A DNA stretch of 64,000 nucleotides from Ochrobactrum teleogrylli (GCF_006376685.1 NZ_VEWL01000011.1:62001-126000), one strand, 5' to 3'; positions 45,801 through 54,094 are shown, numbered from the stretch's first letter. Numbers and translations are program-made. The notes: generated by a model from the letters alone, not told the origin.

Positions 45801-45957
45801 CGGAATAGGTCGTGGAAACCGAAACCGTCGGTTCTTCAACATCGGGGTATTCGCGGGTGCTCAACCGCTCATAGGATACGATGCCGAGCAGCACGAGAAC
45901 AAGGCTCAGAACAGTCGCGAAGACTGGTCGGCGGACACACATTTCCCATATGGACAT
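42889..45957 (-). CDS. RND multidrug efflux transporter, HAE1 family (AcrB-type)
   Basis: Inner-membrane, proton-driven trimeric pump of 1022 residues, full length for the family. The N-terminus is SIWEMCVRRPVFATVLSLVL. The proton-relay Asp pair lies in GLVVDDAIVVLENVHRR near residue 400. The repeat of the fold shows twice with large periplasmic loops. Its 5' end overlaps the adaptor stop by one base (TAATG). No outer-membrane channel gene is present, so a TolC homologue encoded elsewhere is needed. Substrates are not readable. Confidence 0.95.
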   Translation of the reverse strand: MSIWEMCVRRPVFATVLSLVLVLLGIVSYERLSTREYPDVEEPTVSVSTTYSGANAEIVESQVTQVLETQLSGIAGIDVVSSTSRAETSAITVRFTLGTDPEVAAAEVRDRVSRARRNLPDEIDEPIVAKVEADAQPIVYVAFTSDRHSGLEITDLLNRSIVDRIQNLPGVSEARVLGAREYAMRVWIDARKLAGYGLTVQDVETALENQNVEVPAGRIESKDREFTLLANTALTTPEEFADIIINVVNGYPVRLRDVGRTELGAADERRATTKQGQTAISIGVVKQATANPLDVANSLRAVLPGIQESLPDGMQAEITYDTSIFIDRSIAAVFTTIGEAIVLVIMVIFFFLRSVRASLIPIVTIPVSLITTLAIMFAFGFSINTLTLLAMVLAIGLVVDDAIVVLENVHRRIEEGETPVQAAIAGTGEIAFAVIAMTLTLAAVYVPIAFTEGRTGQLFIEFALTLAGAVLVSGFVALTLTPMMCGKLLRHNENQGRISRALEGFLDRLNEYYRRALGLAMRHKLIVLTSAAATAALAGFLYVNLPSELAPVEDRGVIRMAGTAPEGSTLQFTQRYGQVSEEILSNIPEISTYFAIYGFPQVTNFSAFGLLKDWDERDRSQQEIIQSIGPQMTAIPGVRGFAFNMPSLSTARGSGAGANNPVQFVIQSSSSYEDLNTLANAFVDRIKENPGLVNVESNLDLNKPRMEINMNREKIREAGLQVSDVGRTLETMFGSRQVTRIDRDGEQSDVLVQLDASDRATPDSINIVNVRGSSGQLIPLSNLVTVKESVEPANLYRFNRLRSATISAGLAPDYSLGEALTYLQNTANETFPTYAQYDLEGESREFTSSNSSILFVFGLAILFIYLVLAAQFESFVSPFIILLTVPLSIAGALLALWLAGASMNVYSQIGLVTLVGLITKHGILIVEFANHMRDQGRDAAEAVVEAAVMRLRPILMTTGAMVLGAIPLAIATGAGAQSRQAIGWVIVGGMSFGTLLTLFVVPVVYTLVMGRAKYSQEIPSKA

Positions 45958-47054
45958 TAGACCGAGCCCTCCGCCAGCGCTTCCTGAACGCTGACCTTGC
46001 TGCCATTCTGCAGTTTTTGCTGCCCAGCCGTGATCACCCGCGCCGTGTTATCAAGCCCGGATACAATCTCCACTTTCCCATCCAGACGCTGGCCCAAAGT
46101 TACCGTAACGATCTCGATCGTATCGTCATCCTTGATCCGATAGACGGTCTGTGTTTCGCCGCTTGGCACAATGGCGCTTTCCGGCACCAGCATGGCATCT
46201 GCCTTGGTGCCAGTCGTGACATTGACGCGCACGAAAAGGCCCGGTCGCAACTTCAGATCAGGATTTGCGATAAGCGCACGCATACGAATGGAACGACCGG
46301 TTTCGTCGATGGACGGTTCGATGGCATAGACCTGACCTTGAAACCGCTGGTCTGGCAGCGCGTCCGCAACCACCGAAACCTGCTGCTGGGGCGTAATATC
46401 CGCCAGCGCCACTTCCGGTAAGGTGAACTCAGCCACAAGCGGATCGATCTGATCCAGCTTGGCCAGATTGGTGGATCCAGCCGTAACATAAGCGCCAACG
46501 CTGACGGAGCGCAGACCGACCACGCCATCGAAGGGCGCCTTGATCGAAGTCTGCGCTAGCTGCGCTTCGGCCAGTGCCAAAGCAGCTTCGGTGTTGCGCA
46601 GATTTGCCTGCGCTTCCTCCAGAGCCTGCGTCGCGCTGATACCGCGCTTCGATAGGGCTTCCGTCCTGTCAAAGGTGGATTTGGCAAGCACATTTGCCGC
46701 CCGGGCTGACTGTACGGAAGCGCTCAGGATCGAGGTATCTAACTGGAAGAGGACGCTGCCCGCTTGAACACGCTGGCCTTCTTCGAACAGAATCTTGTCC
46801 ACGCGCCCGCCGATTTCCGATGCCAGCGTAACGGATTCTTTGGCGCGAAGGCTGCCGACTGCCGAGATGATGCTGTCCAGATCCCGTGTTTCCACGGTTG
46901 CAGCTTCGACAGCTGTCGCTCTTGCTGGAGTTGTTGCAGCCGCTGCCGTCGTCGCCTCAGCTGAGGTCTTTTGCATGCCCTGCCATGCGAAATAAGCTCC
47001 GACGAGGAACAGCCCCAATATAAATAGCAGTAAACCGCGTTTCCCAGATTTCAT
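45957..47054 (-). CDS. RND efflux periplasmic adaptor (membrane fusion protein)
   Basis: 365 residues from the ATG at 47054 (AAAAGG nine bases upstream; an ATG at 47072 is possible). One N-terminal membrane anchor (GLLLFILGLFLVGAYFAW), then the lipoyl halves around GGRVDKILFEEGQRVQAG and SIKAPFDGVVGLRSVSVG. A short alpha-hairpin (ARAANVLAKSTFDRTEALSK) lies between them, then the beta-barrel. First gene of the pump operon; a 25-bp palindrome stands 86 bp upstream. Confidence 0.93.
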   Translation of the reverse strand: MKSGKRGLLLFILGLFLVGAYFAWQGMQKTSAEATTAAAATTPARATAVEAATVETRDLDSIISAVGSLRAKESVTLASEIGGRVDKILFEEGQRVQAGSVLFQLDTSILSASVQSARAANVLAKSTFDRTEALSKRGISATQALEEAQANLRNTEAALALAEAQLAQTSIKAPFDGVVGLRSVSVGAYVTAGSTNLAKLDQIDPLVAEFTLPEVALADITPQQQVSVVADALPDQRFQGQVYAIEPSIDETGRSIRMRALIANPDLKLRPGLFVRVNVTTGTKADAMLVPESAIVPSGETQTVYRIKDDDTIEIVTVTLGQRLDGKVEIVSGLDNTARVITAGQQKLQNGSKVSVQEALAEGSV

Positions 47055-47139
47055 ATGTCGGTGCCTTTTCATCCGTCGAGGCCGTAAGATCCGACCCCGA
47101 CTTGATAGGGGACGATAGCCAAATATACGCTTCCAACAT

Positions 47140-47164
47140 ATTTTACTTTACTGTAAAGTAAAAT
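47140..47164. promoter_or_regulatory. Perfect 25-bp palindrome, candidate TetR-type operator of the RND operon
   Basis: Arms ATTTTACTTTAC (47140-47151) and GTAAAGTAAAAT (47153-47164) flank one central T without mismatch. Each arm contains a repeated TTTAC, as in many TetR/AcrR operators of efflux pumps. It lies between the adaptor (minus) and TerC (plus) starts. No regulator gene adjoins it, so the presumed repressor is encoded outside the window. Confidence 0.65.
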
Positions 47165-47352
47165 TAATCTTCCGTAATGTCCGCTCGTTTCCGCTCAGCG
47201 ACCTTGAGGCAAACCTCTCCTCCAGCCCGACGCGCCGCGCTTTTGAATGGCCAATTGGCAACGTTGTGGAAAATCTTTGATCACGCGTAGTTGAACAACG
47301 ATCCGGGATGCTTATTTCTGTGCGACCGAGTTTTTCGCAAAGGGTCGTCTAC

Positions 47353-48096
47353 ATGGAATTGCTTACTGAGCATCTGGCGTTTCTATCCAGCCCGGGCGGC
47401 TGGGCTGCACTGATAACGCTGGTGACGATGGAAATCGTCCTCGGCATCGACAATCTGATATTCATTTCGATCCTTACGAACAAACTCCCCGCTCATTTAC
47501 AATCAAAAGCAAGACGGATCGGCATTGGTGCCGCGCTTATATTGCGTCTGGCGCTACTTTTCACGATCTCGATCATCGTGCAGCTCAAAGAACCGATCTT
47601 CGAAGCGTTTGGCCACGGCTTTTCGTGGCGCGACATCATCCTCATTGCGGGTGGTCTTTTCCTTGTCTGGAAGGCGACCAAGGAAATCCATCACACGGTC
47701 GATCCGAATGACGGTAAGGAAAATATCGGTGGTAAAGTCGCGGAACTGACGATGGGCGCTGCCGTCGTGCAGATACTCATTCTCGATCTGGTTTTCTCAG
47801 TCGACTCGATTATTACCGCCGTTGGCATGACCGACGAAATCGCCATCATGGTCATCGCCGTTCTCTCCGCTGTGGCGGTAATGCTGCTGGCTGCCGATCC
47901 GCTATCGCGCTTCATCGCCGCCAATCCGACCATTGTAATGTTGGCGCTGAGCTTCCTGCTGATGATCGGCATGACGCTGATCGCCGACGGTTTGGGCTTC
48001 CATGTGCCGAAAGGCTACATCTATGCCGCCATGGGTTTCTCGGCGCTCGTCGAGGCACTCAACATGCTCGCACGGCGAAAGCGATTAGATAAATAA
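47353..48096 (+). CDS. TerC-family integral membrane protein
   Basis: 247 residues from the ATG at 47353; the frame is open from an ATG at 47308 but the added 15 residues are not membrane-like. Seven to eight helices. The two metal-site motifs of the family are present: [11 protein letters not shown] and DLVFSVDSI, with conserved acidic residues inside helices. TerC proteins are linked to tellurite resistance and, in several bacteria, to Mn2+ export. No Mn-sensing (yybP-ykoY) riboswitch features were seen upstream. A strong terminator follows. Confidence 0.92.
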   Translation: MELLTEHLAFLSSPGGWAALITLVTMEIVLGIDNLIFISILTNKLPAHLQSKARRIGIGAALILRLALLFTISIIVQLKEPIFEAFGHGFSWRDIILIAGGLFLVWKATKEIHHTVDPNDGKENIGGKVAELTMGAAVVQILILDLVFSVDSIITAVGMTDEIAIMVIAVLSAVAVMLLAADPLSRFIAANPTIVMLALSFLLMIGMTLIADGLGFHVPKGYIYAAMGFSALVEALNMLARRKRLDK

Positions 48097-48112
48097 CGCA
48101 TAATCAATCGAA

Positions 48113-48143
48113 AAGGCCGCCGTTGAATGAAGGCGGCGGCCTT
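48113..48143. terminator. Bidirectional terminator
   Basis: AAGGCCGCCG (48113-48122) pairs perfectly with CGGCGGCCTT (48134-48143) around an 11-nt loop. It lies 16 bp after the TerC stop. On the minus strand it runs into TTTTC and serves the convergent gene ending at 48211. Confidence 0.8.
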
Positions 48144-48210
48144 ACAGTGCTTATCACCGTCGCGGGATCAGACGCACCAGATTCCCAACCACTTTATACA
48201 GAGGCGGATT

Positions 48211-49467
48211 TCAATTCCGAATTGATGCCAGCACCCTGTCGAAATGTGCGATCTCTTCCACCGTATTGTAGTGCACCAGGGTTGCCCGGAGCGCACCGCT
48301 TTCCATGCTGAGCCCCAGCCGTGCCATCAGCCGCGGCGCAAACAGGTGACCATCGCGGATCATGATACCCGTATCCGCCATGGCCTGAGCAATATCGGCT
48401 GGCTGCTTGCCCGGAAGGTTGAAGCAGAAAGTGGGTGCACGTTCGGCAATGCGCGCTTCGTCCGCAATGCCGTAGACGATGGCGCCGTGTGATTTCAGAA
48501 CCTTGAGGAAAGAAAGCGACAGCGTCGTTTCATAGGCCCTGATAGCCGCCATGCCAGCCACCAGATTGGCGCGGCGCGATTTTTCAGACGACGCCTCGAA
48601 GTTGCGGCCAAGCGATTCCAGATAATCAACTGCAGCGCCCATGCCGACAGCATTTTCATAGGTGAAGGTGCCGACTTCGATCTTGTGTGGAGGCACGTCG
48701 GGGATGAAGTCTTCCTTGAATGTCGGCAAGGCCTTGAGAAGGTCGAACCGGCCCCAGAGAAAGCCCATATGCGGTGAGAAATTCTTGTACCCCGAGCAGA
48801 CCAAATAGTCGCAATCCCAAGCCTGAACGTCGATCAGACCATGCGGCCCATAATGGACGGCATCCAGAAAAACTTCCGCTCCCGCAGCATGCGCCAGTTC
48901 CGCGACGCTACGCACATCGACAAGCGAGCCGATGGAATGTGAGGCGACCGTGACGGCCACCAAACGTGTACGCCTGTTGAGCAGCGGCTTCAGATCATCG
49001 ACATGCAGGTTACCGTCCTCGCGCATCCGCCACCAGACGCATTTCACCCCCTGGCTTTCGAGCGCCAGCCAGGTCGAGATATTGGCGTCATGATCCATGT
49101 CGGTAACGACAATCTCGTTGCGTTCATCGATCATCCTGGCGATGCCGAGGCTGACGAGCCGGATAAAGGAGGTCGCATTCATACCGAAGGAAATTTCAAC
49201 CGGATCATAGGCATTGACGAGAATGGCAACACTTTGGCGCGCCTCGTCTATCGCCTGATCCACCGCCCGGCTCGATGCATAGCGCCCTCCGCGCTGCACC
49301 ATGCGGTGCAGCATGTGGTGGCTAACAGCGTCGATAACGCCCTGAGGCACCTGCGCACCAGCACCATTGTCGAAGAAGACCGGATTGCCCGGCAGGGATA
49401 AAGCCGGAAAATGGGCGCGCACGCGGTCCACCGGAAACGCTCCGGCGCTTTCAAAAGCTGTGGGCAT
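48211..49467 (-). CDS. Cysteine desulfurase-like class V PLP protein lacking the catalytic cysteine (VC1184-like)
   Basis: 418 residues from the ATG at 49467 (GGGAG eight bases upstream). Lys228 in CSGYKNFSP is the PLP lysine and Asp202/His205 in [10 protein letters not shown] hold the ring. In SufS the active cysteine lies in RTGHHCAQPL; here the same place reads [10 protein letters not shown] (371-380), with Phe376 instead of Cys. This agrees with the VC1184-like branch and argues against sulfur mobilisation. It is last in a leftward set with an amino acid ABC transporter and a kynureninase-like enzyme, so a lyase acting on an imported amino acid is plausible. Confidence 0.88.
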   Translation of the reverse strand: MPTAFESAGAFPVDRVRAHFPALSLPGNPVFFDNGAGAQVPQGVIDAVSHHMLHRMVQRGGRYASSRAVDQAIDEARQSVAILVNAYDPVEISFGMNATSFIRLVSLGIARMIDERNEIVVTDMDHDANISTWLALESQGVKCVWWRMREDGNLHVDDLKPLLNRRTRLVAVTVASHSIGSLVDVRSVAELAHAAGAEVFLDAVHYGPHGLIDVQAWDCDYLVCSGYKNFSPHMGFLWGRFDLLKALPTFKEDFIPDVPPHKIEVGTFTYENAVGMGAAVDYLESLGRNFEASSEKSRRANLVAGMAAIRAYETTLSLSFLKVLKSHGAIVYGIADEARIAERAPTFCFNLPGKQPADIAQAMADTGIMIRDGHLFAPRLMARLGLSMESGALRATLVHYNTVEEIAHFDRVLASIRN

Positions 49468-49486
49468 CGAGATACTCCCAAACGAA

Positions 49487-49611
49487 TGTCTGTACCGCTT
49501 TCGCGGCAAGAGCACATCCCGAAAAGTGCAAAGCGGTTTTCGGATAAGATGTGCATATAAACAAAAGGTTAGAGCGGTTACAACGACTCAACTTTCACTG
49601 AAACCGCTCTA
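49487..49611. repeat. Palindromic intergenic repeat of the Bru-RS/RIME kind
   Basis: This gap has the look of the short palindromic elements scattered in Brucella, Ochrobactrum and rhizobia. A central hairpin, CCGAAAA (49519-49525) with TTTTCGG (49537-49543), is followed by GATGTGCATATAAACAAAAG and then a TAGAGCGGTT (49570-49579) / AACCGCTCTA (49602-49611) inverted repeat. The last three bases of the element supply the TAG stop of the ATPase gene on the minus strand. Assignment rests on remembered family sequence; no second copy was found in this window. Confidence 0.6.
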
Positions 49612-50373
49612 GTGCATGATCTGTCGAAGGAAGGCGGCGGCCCGCTCGCTCTTCGGCGCAGTGAAGAAATCTTGCGGCTTGGCTTCCTCGCAAATCGCGC
49701 CGTGATCCATGAAGATCACCCGGTCGGCAACCCGACGGGCAAAGCCCATTTCATGGGTCACGACCAGCATTGTCATGCCGTCTTCGGCCAGCGAGATCAT
49801 CGTATCGAGCACTTCGCCCACAGTTTCGGGGTCGAGCGCCGAGGTCGGCTCGTCGAACAGCATCACCTTAGGCTGCATGCAAAGCGACCGCGAAATTGCT
49901 GCGCGCTGCTGTTGTCCTCCCGAAAGCTGCGAAGGATAGCGATCCGCCAGATGGCCAATGCGTACGCGCTCAAGATACTTGCGGGCGAGGTCTTCGGCTT
50001 CCTTTTGTTGAATCTTCTTCACCGTCATCGGGGCGATGGTGCAGTTCTCAAGGATCGTCAGATGCGGAAATAGGTTGAAATGCTGGAACACCATGCCAAC
50101 CTCGCGGCGGATGGCATCCAGCTGCGGACCCTTGCCGTTAAGCTCTATGCCGTCGACGACGATCGAGCCGCTTTCATGCTTTTCCAGTTGATTGATGCAG
50201 CGGATGGTTGTCGATTTTCCCGAGCCCGATGGCCCGCAGATCACGATGCGCTCGCCTTTCGCAACCGAGAGGGTGACATCGCGTAGCGCGTGATAATTAC
50301 CGTACCACTTGTTGATGCCACGCATAATGATGGCCGGGCGGTCGGACGTGTTTACGGAGATACTATCGGTCAT
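49609..50373 (-). CDS. Amino acid ABC transporter ATP-binding protein
   Basis: 254-residue GlnQ-type ATPase: Walker [11 protein letters not shown]-loop in [12 protein letters not shown], signature [14 protein letters not shown], Walker [11 protein letters not shown] and H-loop in VVTHEMGFA. Its TAG stop lies in the palindromic repeat at its 3' end. Starts 24 bp after the permease. Confidence 0.93.
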   Translation of the reverse strand: MTDSISVNTSDRPAIIMRGINKWYGNYHALRDVTLSVAKGERIVICGPSGSGKSTTIRCINQLEKHESGSIVVDGIELNGKGPQLDAIRREVGMVFQHFNLFPHLTILENCTIAPMTVKKIQQKEAEDLARKYLERVRIGHLADRYPSQLSGGQQQRAAISRSLCMQPKVMLFDEPTSALDPETVGEVLDTMISLAEDGMTMLVVTHEMGFARRVADRVIFMDHGAICEEAKPQDFFTAPKSERAAAFLRQIMH

Positions 50374-50397
50374 CGGGGGAAACCAGTTCTGGCGAGG

Positions 50398-51075
50398 TCA
50401 GCGGGCGGTCTTTGCGGTGGCGCTGCGCTTTTCGAGATAGCCTACCAGACGAACCATCGGCCAGAGGAACGCGAAATAGATGATTGCGGCGCCAATCAAA
50501 GGCGTGGGATTGGCCATCAGCGCTTGCGTGTCGTTGGCCTGCTTGAGCAGATCTGGCATGGCAACTACCGAGGCGAGCGCTGTATCCTTGAACGTCGAGA
50601 TACAATTGGAGGTCAGTGGGGGCACCATGACCTTGAGTGCCTGCGGCAGAATGATTTTGCGCATCGCTTGCCAGAAAGGCAGGCCCAGCGAGACCGCTGC
50701 TTCGAACTGCCCCTTAGGCACATTCTCGATGCCCGCGCGGCAAACTTCAGCCGTAAAAGCGGCGAGCACCATGGAAAGCGCCAGCGTCGCCGAGGTGAAA
50801 GAGGAAAACGAAATGCCGACGAAAGGCAGTGCATAATAGATCAGGATCAGCACCACCAGAACCGGCAACGCCCGAAAGATATCGATATAGCCGATGGCGA
50901 TATACTGAAACGGTTTGGGCGCATAGAGGCGCACAAAGCAAAGAAGCAGACCGAAAAGACTGCCGAAGAAAATGGCGGTCACGCCCAGAAGCAGGGTATT
51001 CCCGAGCCCGAGCAGCAGAATTGGAAAGGACCGGACGAGAATGTCCCAATTGAAAAACGTTTCGATCAGACCCAT
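50398..51075 (-). CDS. Amino acid ABC transporter permease
   Basis: 225-residue HisM/GlnP-type permease, about five helices, docking loop EAAVSLGLPFWQAMRKIILP. It is the only permease in this operon, so the transporter probably uses a homodimer. A stem-loop separates it from the binding-protein gene. Confidence 0.92.
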   Translation of the reverse strand: MGLIETFFNWDILVRSFPILLLGLGNTLLLGVTAIFFGSLFGLLLCFVRLYAPKPFQYIAIGYIDIFRALPVLVVLILIYYALPFVGISFSSFTSATLALSMVLAAFTAEVCRAGIENVPKGQFEAAVSLGLPFWQAMRKIILPQALKVMVPPLTSNCISTFKDTALASVVAMPDLLKQANDTQALMANPTPLIGAAIIYFAFLWPMVRLVGYLEKRSATAKTAR

Positions 51076-51113
51076 GGCATCAATCCGGAAATCCTGAGAT
51101 GGTTTGAGAGGCG

Positions 51114-51138
51114 GCTGCGTCAGACACTCCGACGCAGC
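51114..51138 (-). promoter_or_regulatory. Stem-loop between binding-protein and permease genes
   Basis: GCTGCGTC (51114-51121) pairs perfectly with GACGCAGC (51131-51138) around a 9-nt loop, extendable by one G-U pair. It begins 9 bp after the binding-protein stop on the minus strand. No T-run. Confidence 0.6.
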
Positions 51139-51147
51139 TGCTCGCGT

Positions 51148-51936
51148 TTACTGCGCGGATGGAACCGGCATCGGTTTGACGGTCGAAGTACCGGCATCCG
51201 GTTCAACACCGAACCACTTCTTGTGGATGGCGGCGAGAGTGCCATCTTCCTTCATCTTGGAAATCGCATCATTGACCTTCGGCAGGATTTCGAGATCCTT
51301 CTTGGCCATCATGGCAAAGCGTTCACCAGTCGGGATACGAACGAGAACCTTCAAGGCTGGCATTTTCTGGATCGCGTACTGGAAGCCGGCCAGTTCACCG
51401 GCGCCACCGACAATTCGACCCGTCTGCACGTCGAGCAGCAGATCCTGTTGAGCCGCATAGCTCTTGACCTCGGCAACGCCAAGCTTCTCGGCGTTTTCCT
51501 TTGCCCAGCTCTCGCCGGTGGTGCCAGCGACGACGCCGATCACCTTGCCCTTGAGGTCTTCCAGCGTCTTGACCGGGGCATCGGCCTTGCCGACGATTGT
51601 GCCGTCGCTGTCGTAATAAGGCTGCGTGAAAGACTGCGTCTTCAGGCGTTCGTTCGTGACCGAAATGGACGAAATGGCGAAATCGATACGGCCCGAACTG
51701 GTGGCGGCAAACAGCGCCTGGAAACCGAGAGGCTGGAATTCAACGTCCATGCCGAGCCGCTTTGCGGCTTCGGTCGCGACATCGACTTCAAAGCCCTCGA
51801 AGACACCCTTCTCGTTCTTGAATTCCCATGGCGGGTTGGCCGCATAGGAGCCGACAACAATCTTGCCGTCCGCAAAGGCGGACGAAACCATAAACGACAA
51901 CGCCGCAGCTGTCAGAATAGCGACTTTTTTAAACAT
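51148..51936 (-). CDS. Amino acid ABC transporter periplasmic binding protein, family 3
   Basis: 262 residues with a Sec signal peptide (MFKKVAILTAAALSFMVSS, cleavage near AFA). KIVVGSYAANPPWEFKNEKG and IDFAISSISVTNERLKTQSF are family signatures. It follows the kynureninase-like gene by 63 bp on the same strand. The neighbouring PLP enzymes suggest an amino acid or aromatic amino acid breakdown product as ligand. Confidence 0.92.
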   Translation of the reverse strand: MFKKVAILTAAALSFMVSSAFADGKIVVGSYAANPPWEFKNEKGVFEGFEVDVATEAAKRLGMDVEFQPLGFQALFAATSSGRIDFAISSISVTNERLKTQSFTQPYYDSDGTIVGKADAPVKTLEDLKGKVIGVVAGTTGESWAKENAEKLGVAEVKSYAAQQDLLLDVQTGRIVGGAGELAGFQYAIQKMPALKVLVRIPTGERFAMMAKKDLEILPKVNDAISKMKEDGTLAAIHKKWFGVEPDAGTSTVKPMPVPSAQ

Positions 51937-51999
51937 GGTTCCTCTCTGGACTTCGTGTCTCTGATTATGATCGATAGTTTATCGTGCCTGTAATCTGCA

Positions 52000-53130
52000 T
52001 CAGGCATTTCGTTTCGGCACAATGCGTTCAAGCGCGGTGAATAGGTGGTCGACCGCATCGGTGGACGTGACGTAACCTGGCGATAGCCGCATCGTGCTGC
52101 CGCGCGCATCGCAATAGATTTTCTGCTCGCGCAGCGCCGATACAACCGCTGCCGGAACGACATCAGCTGGCAGCGTCAGCATCACGCTGCCGCCGCGCCG
52201 TGCATCGTCGACCGGGGAAACAAGTTTCCAACCCAGATTCTGTGCGCGCGCAATGATTGCATGGGCGCTAGCGAGATTGTTCGCGCGGATGTTGTCGACA
52301 CCTTGCTCCATTGCCCATTGGATACCTGGCAGAGACGCGACCGAAGCCAGAATCGCTGGCGTACCATGATCCATGCGCCGCGCATCAGCTGCAAAGGAAA
52401 ACCCGTCGAGATCCCAGGAAAAGGGGTTTTCCTGACTGAACCAACCCCGAAGCTCTGGGCGCAAATCGGCCAGCAACGATGGTGTGACCTGTATGATCCC
52501 GGCGCCCGAAGCGCCGCACAGCCATTTCAGCGAGGTGGAAACGACGAAATCAGCCCCGGTCGTCTTGACCGAGAACGGCAGAACGCCGACGCCCTGCGTG
52601 ATATCGACACCGACGAGTGTTCCCATCGCTCGGCCATGGGCGCAAAGGGCTTCAACATCCACCTTATGCGAGGTGGTGGATGAAACGAATGTCAGCAGTG
52701 CAACGCCCACATCGTCCTGCCAGCGCGCAATGAAATCCTCATCACGCACCCATGCCTCGCCGGGACGCATCGGCACAGTGTCCAGCGTAAAACCAAAGCG
52801 CTGCGCGATGCCTGCCAGCATGAAATGCAGGCTCGGGAAACAATCGGCGGCCACAAGCAGCCGCTTACCGCGCAGACGCTCCGCTGGCAGGCCGCCTATG
52901 ATGCTGTAAAGCGCGGTTGTAACATTCTCGGCTGTCGTCAGCGAACCCGCTGGCGCATCGATCACATTCCGCCAGGCATCGATGAAAGTCTGACGTGCAG
53001 CGAGTGCGGCTGGCCATTGACCATCATCCTCAGCAGACCAAACGGCTGAGAAAGCGGACAAAGCTTCCGCCATCTTTTTCGCCTTACCGGGGAAAGTGCC
53101 GATCGAATGATAGAGGAAATAGTCAGACAT
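52000..53130 (-). CDS. Kynureninase-like class V PLP enzyme
   Basis: 376-residue PLP enzyme of the class V fold. Lys202 in VVSTSLKWLCGASG is the Schiff-base lysine and Asp176 in GVDITQGVG the ring aspartate. TFVSSTTSHKVDVE resembles the kynureninase pocket strand. Overall it is shorter than true kynureninases (about 415), and no tryptophan-pathway gene lies nearby, so the reaction (C-C lyase, C-S lyase or epimerase) is open. It leads the leftward operon; a TTTTGATCAAAA palindrome lies 16 bp before its ATG. Confidence 0.87.
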   Translation of the reverse strand: MSDYFLYHSIGTFPGKAKKMAEALSAFSAVWSAEDDGQWPAALAARQTFIDAWRNVIDAPAGSLTTAENVTTALYSIIGGLPAERLRGKRLLVAADCFPSLHFMLAGIAQRFGFTLDTVPMRPGEAWVRDEDFIARWQDDVGVALLTFVSSTTSHKVDVEALCAHGRAMGTLVGVDITQGVGVLPFSVKTTGADFVVSTSLKWLCGASGAGIIQVTPSLLADLRPELRGWFSQENPFSWDLDGFSFAADARRMDHGTPAILASVASLPGIQWAMEQGVDNIRANNLASAHAIIARAQNLGWKLVSPVDDARRGGSVMLTLPADVVPAAVVSALREQKIYCDARGSTMRLSPGYVTSTDAVDHLFTALERIVPKRNA

Positions 53131-53145
53131 TTCAGACCTCGAATA

Positions 53146-53157
53146 TTTTGATCAAAA
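53146..53157. promoter_or_regulatory. GntR operator candidate (TTTTGATCAAAA)
   Basis: Perfect 12-bp palindrome, 16 bp before the start of the kynureninase-like gene. The core TTTGATCAAA recurs at 54085-54094 in the divergent promoter of the GntR gene. TTGATCAA-type palindromes are known targets of VanR-like and other FCD GntR proteins. Confidence 0.6.
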
Positions 53158-53311
53158 GATCACAGTATTCGGATAACGTCAATCCGGTGACCGGGCAGAC
53201 CGCACAATTGTATTCAGCTCAGCACTGAAAGCCAATCAAACCATTGATTTAAATTGAATTTTTTTAGACGCAGAATGGAGATAACGCACATGCGGAAGCA
53301 GCGGGTGGTTA

Positions 53312-54001
53312 CTATTCCACAATCAGTGTACGCAAAAGATCCTGCGTATCGCGTATATCGGACACCATGGCTTCGCGGGCACGGCCAGCGTCACGGGACT
53401 TCATCGCCGCGACGATGCGGCGGTGATTCCGCGTATAGGCCTTGTCGCCTTCCGCCTTCATGCGCGGCTGCACATAGGCCGACAACATTCGCATATATGG
53501 ACCATACCGCAACCACAGCGTGTCTATCAGCTGCATAAGAACTTCAGAATGGGAAGCTTTATAGATCAGATAGTGAAATTCGCGATTGCGATCGAGCATG
53601 GCGTAAACCTGCTCCTCGCCAGCGCAAGCTTCATGCAGCACGATATTGGCTTCGAGTGCGTCGATTTCATCCGCAGTAATGGCCTGCGCCGCCAATTCCG
53701 TTGCAAGGCCCTCCACAGTGGCCCTTGCCTGACACAAATCATCCAGCCGCGCGACACTGACGGGCGGCACTCGCGCCGAACCGTTGCGCGCCACCTCCAG
53801 CGCGTTCTCCGCAGCAAGCCGCCGCAACGCCTCGCGCACGGGCATATGGCTGGTATCGAATGTCTGCGACAAAGACGCGATGGTCAGCACCTGACCGGGA
53901 TCGAAACGGCCGATCAGCAGCGCCTCACGCAACTGCAGGTAGACGGCATCCTGTACGGTCACTCGGCCGGAAACGGGACCAAATCCTTCATCGAGTGACA
54001 A
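53312..54001 (-). CDS. GntR-family transcriptional regulator (FCD type)
   Basis: 229 residues from a TTG at 54001, preferred because AGGAG lies eight bases upstream; a GTG at 54040 would add 13 residues but has no ribosome site. The winged helix reads VYLQLREALLIGRFDPGQVL, then SLSQTFDTSHMPVREALRRL. The FCD domain carries DRNREFHYLIYKAS and NHRRIVAAM histidines. It lies between the leftward ABC/PLP operon and the divergent aminotransferase, with a TTTGATCAAA site at each promoter. Confidence 0.9.
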   Translation of the reverse strand: MSLDEGFGPVSGRVTVQDAVYLQLREALLIGRFDPGQVLTIASLSQTFDTSHMPVREALRRLAAENALEVARNGSARVPPVSVARLDDLCQARATVEGLATELAAQAITADEIDALEANIVLHEACAGEEQVYAMLDRNREFHYLIYKASHSEVLMQLIDTLWLRYGPYMRMLSAYVQPRMKAEGDKAYTRNHRRIVAAMKSRDAGRAREAMVSDIRDTQDLLRTLIVE

Positions 54002-54084
54002 CAATCGGACTCCTTGCTTGGTTGGCGAACAATACTCCACTCAACTTTTGCATTTCGCAAGACCGAAAACAAGCCGATATATCA

Positions 54085-54094
54085 TTTGATCAAA
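54085..54094. promoter_or_regulatory. GntR operator candidate (TTTGATCAAA) in the divergent promoter
   Basis: Perfect 10-bp palindrome midway between the divergent GntR (start 54001) and aminotransferase (54177) genes, 83 bp from each. It repeats the core of the site at 53146-53157, so one protein can control all three transcripts. Confidence 0.6.

Noticed and set aside
47165-47352. Possible manganese (yybP-ykoY) riboswitch before the TerC gene
   Set aside because: The conserved riboswitch core could not be found in the leader and no terminator-like switch precedes the start.
50290-51993. A 567-codon open frame on the plus strand across an ABC operon
   Set aside because: It runs antisense to ATPase, permease and binding-protein genes that all have intact family motifs. 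Its product is rich in Arg, His, Gln and Asp with no recognisable domain, a common artefact opposite GC-rich coding sequence.
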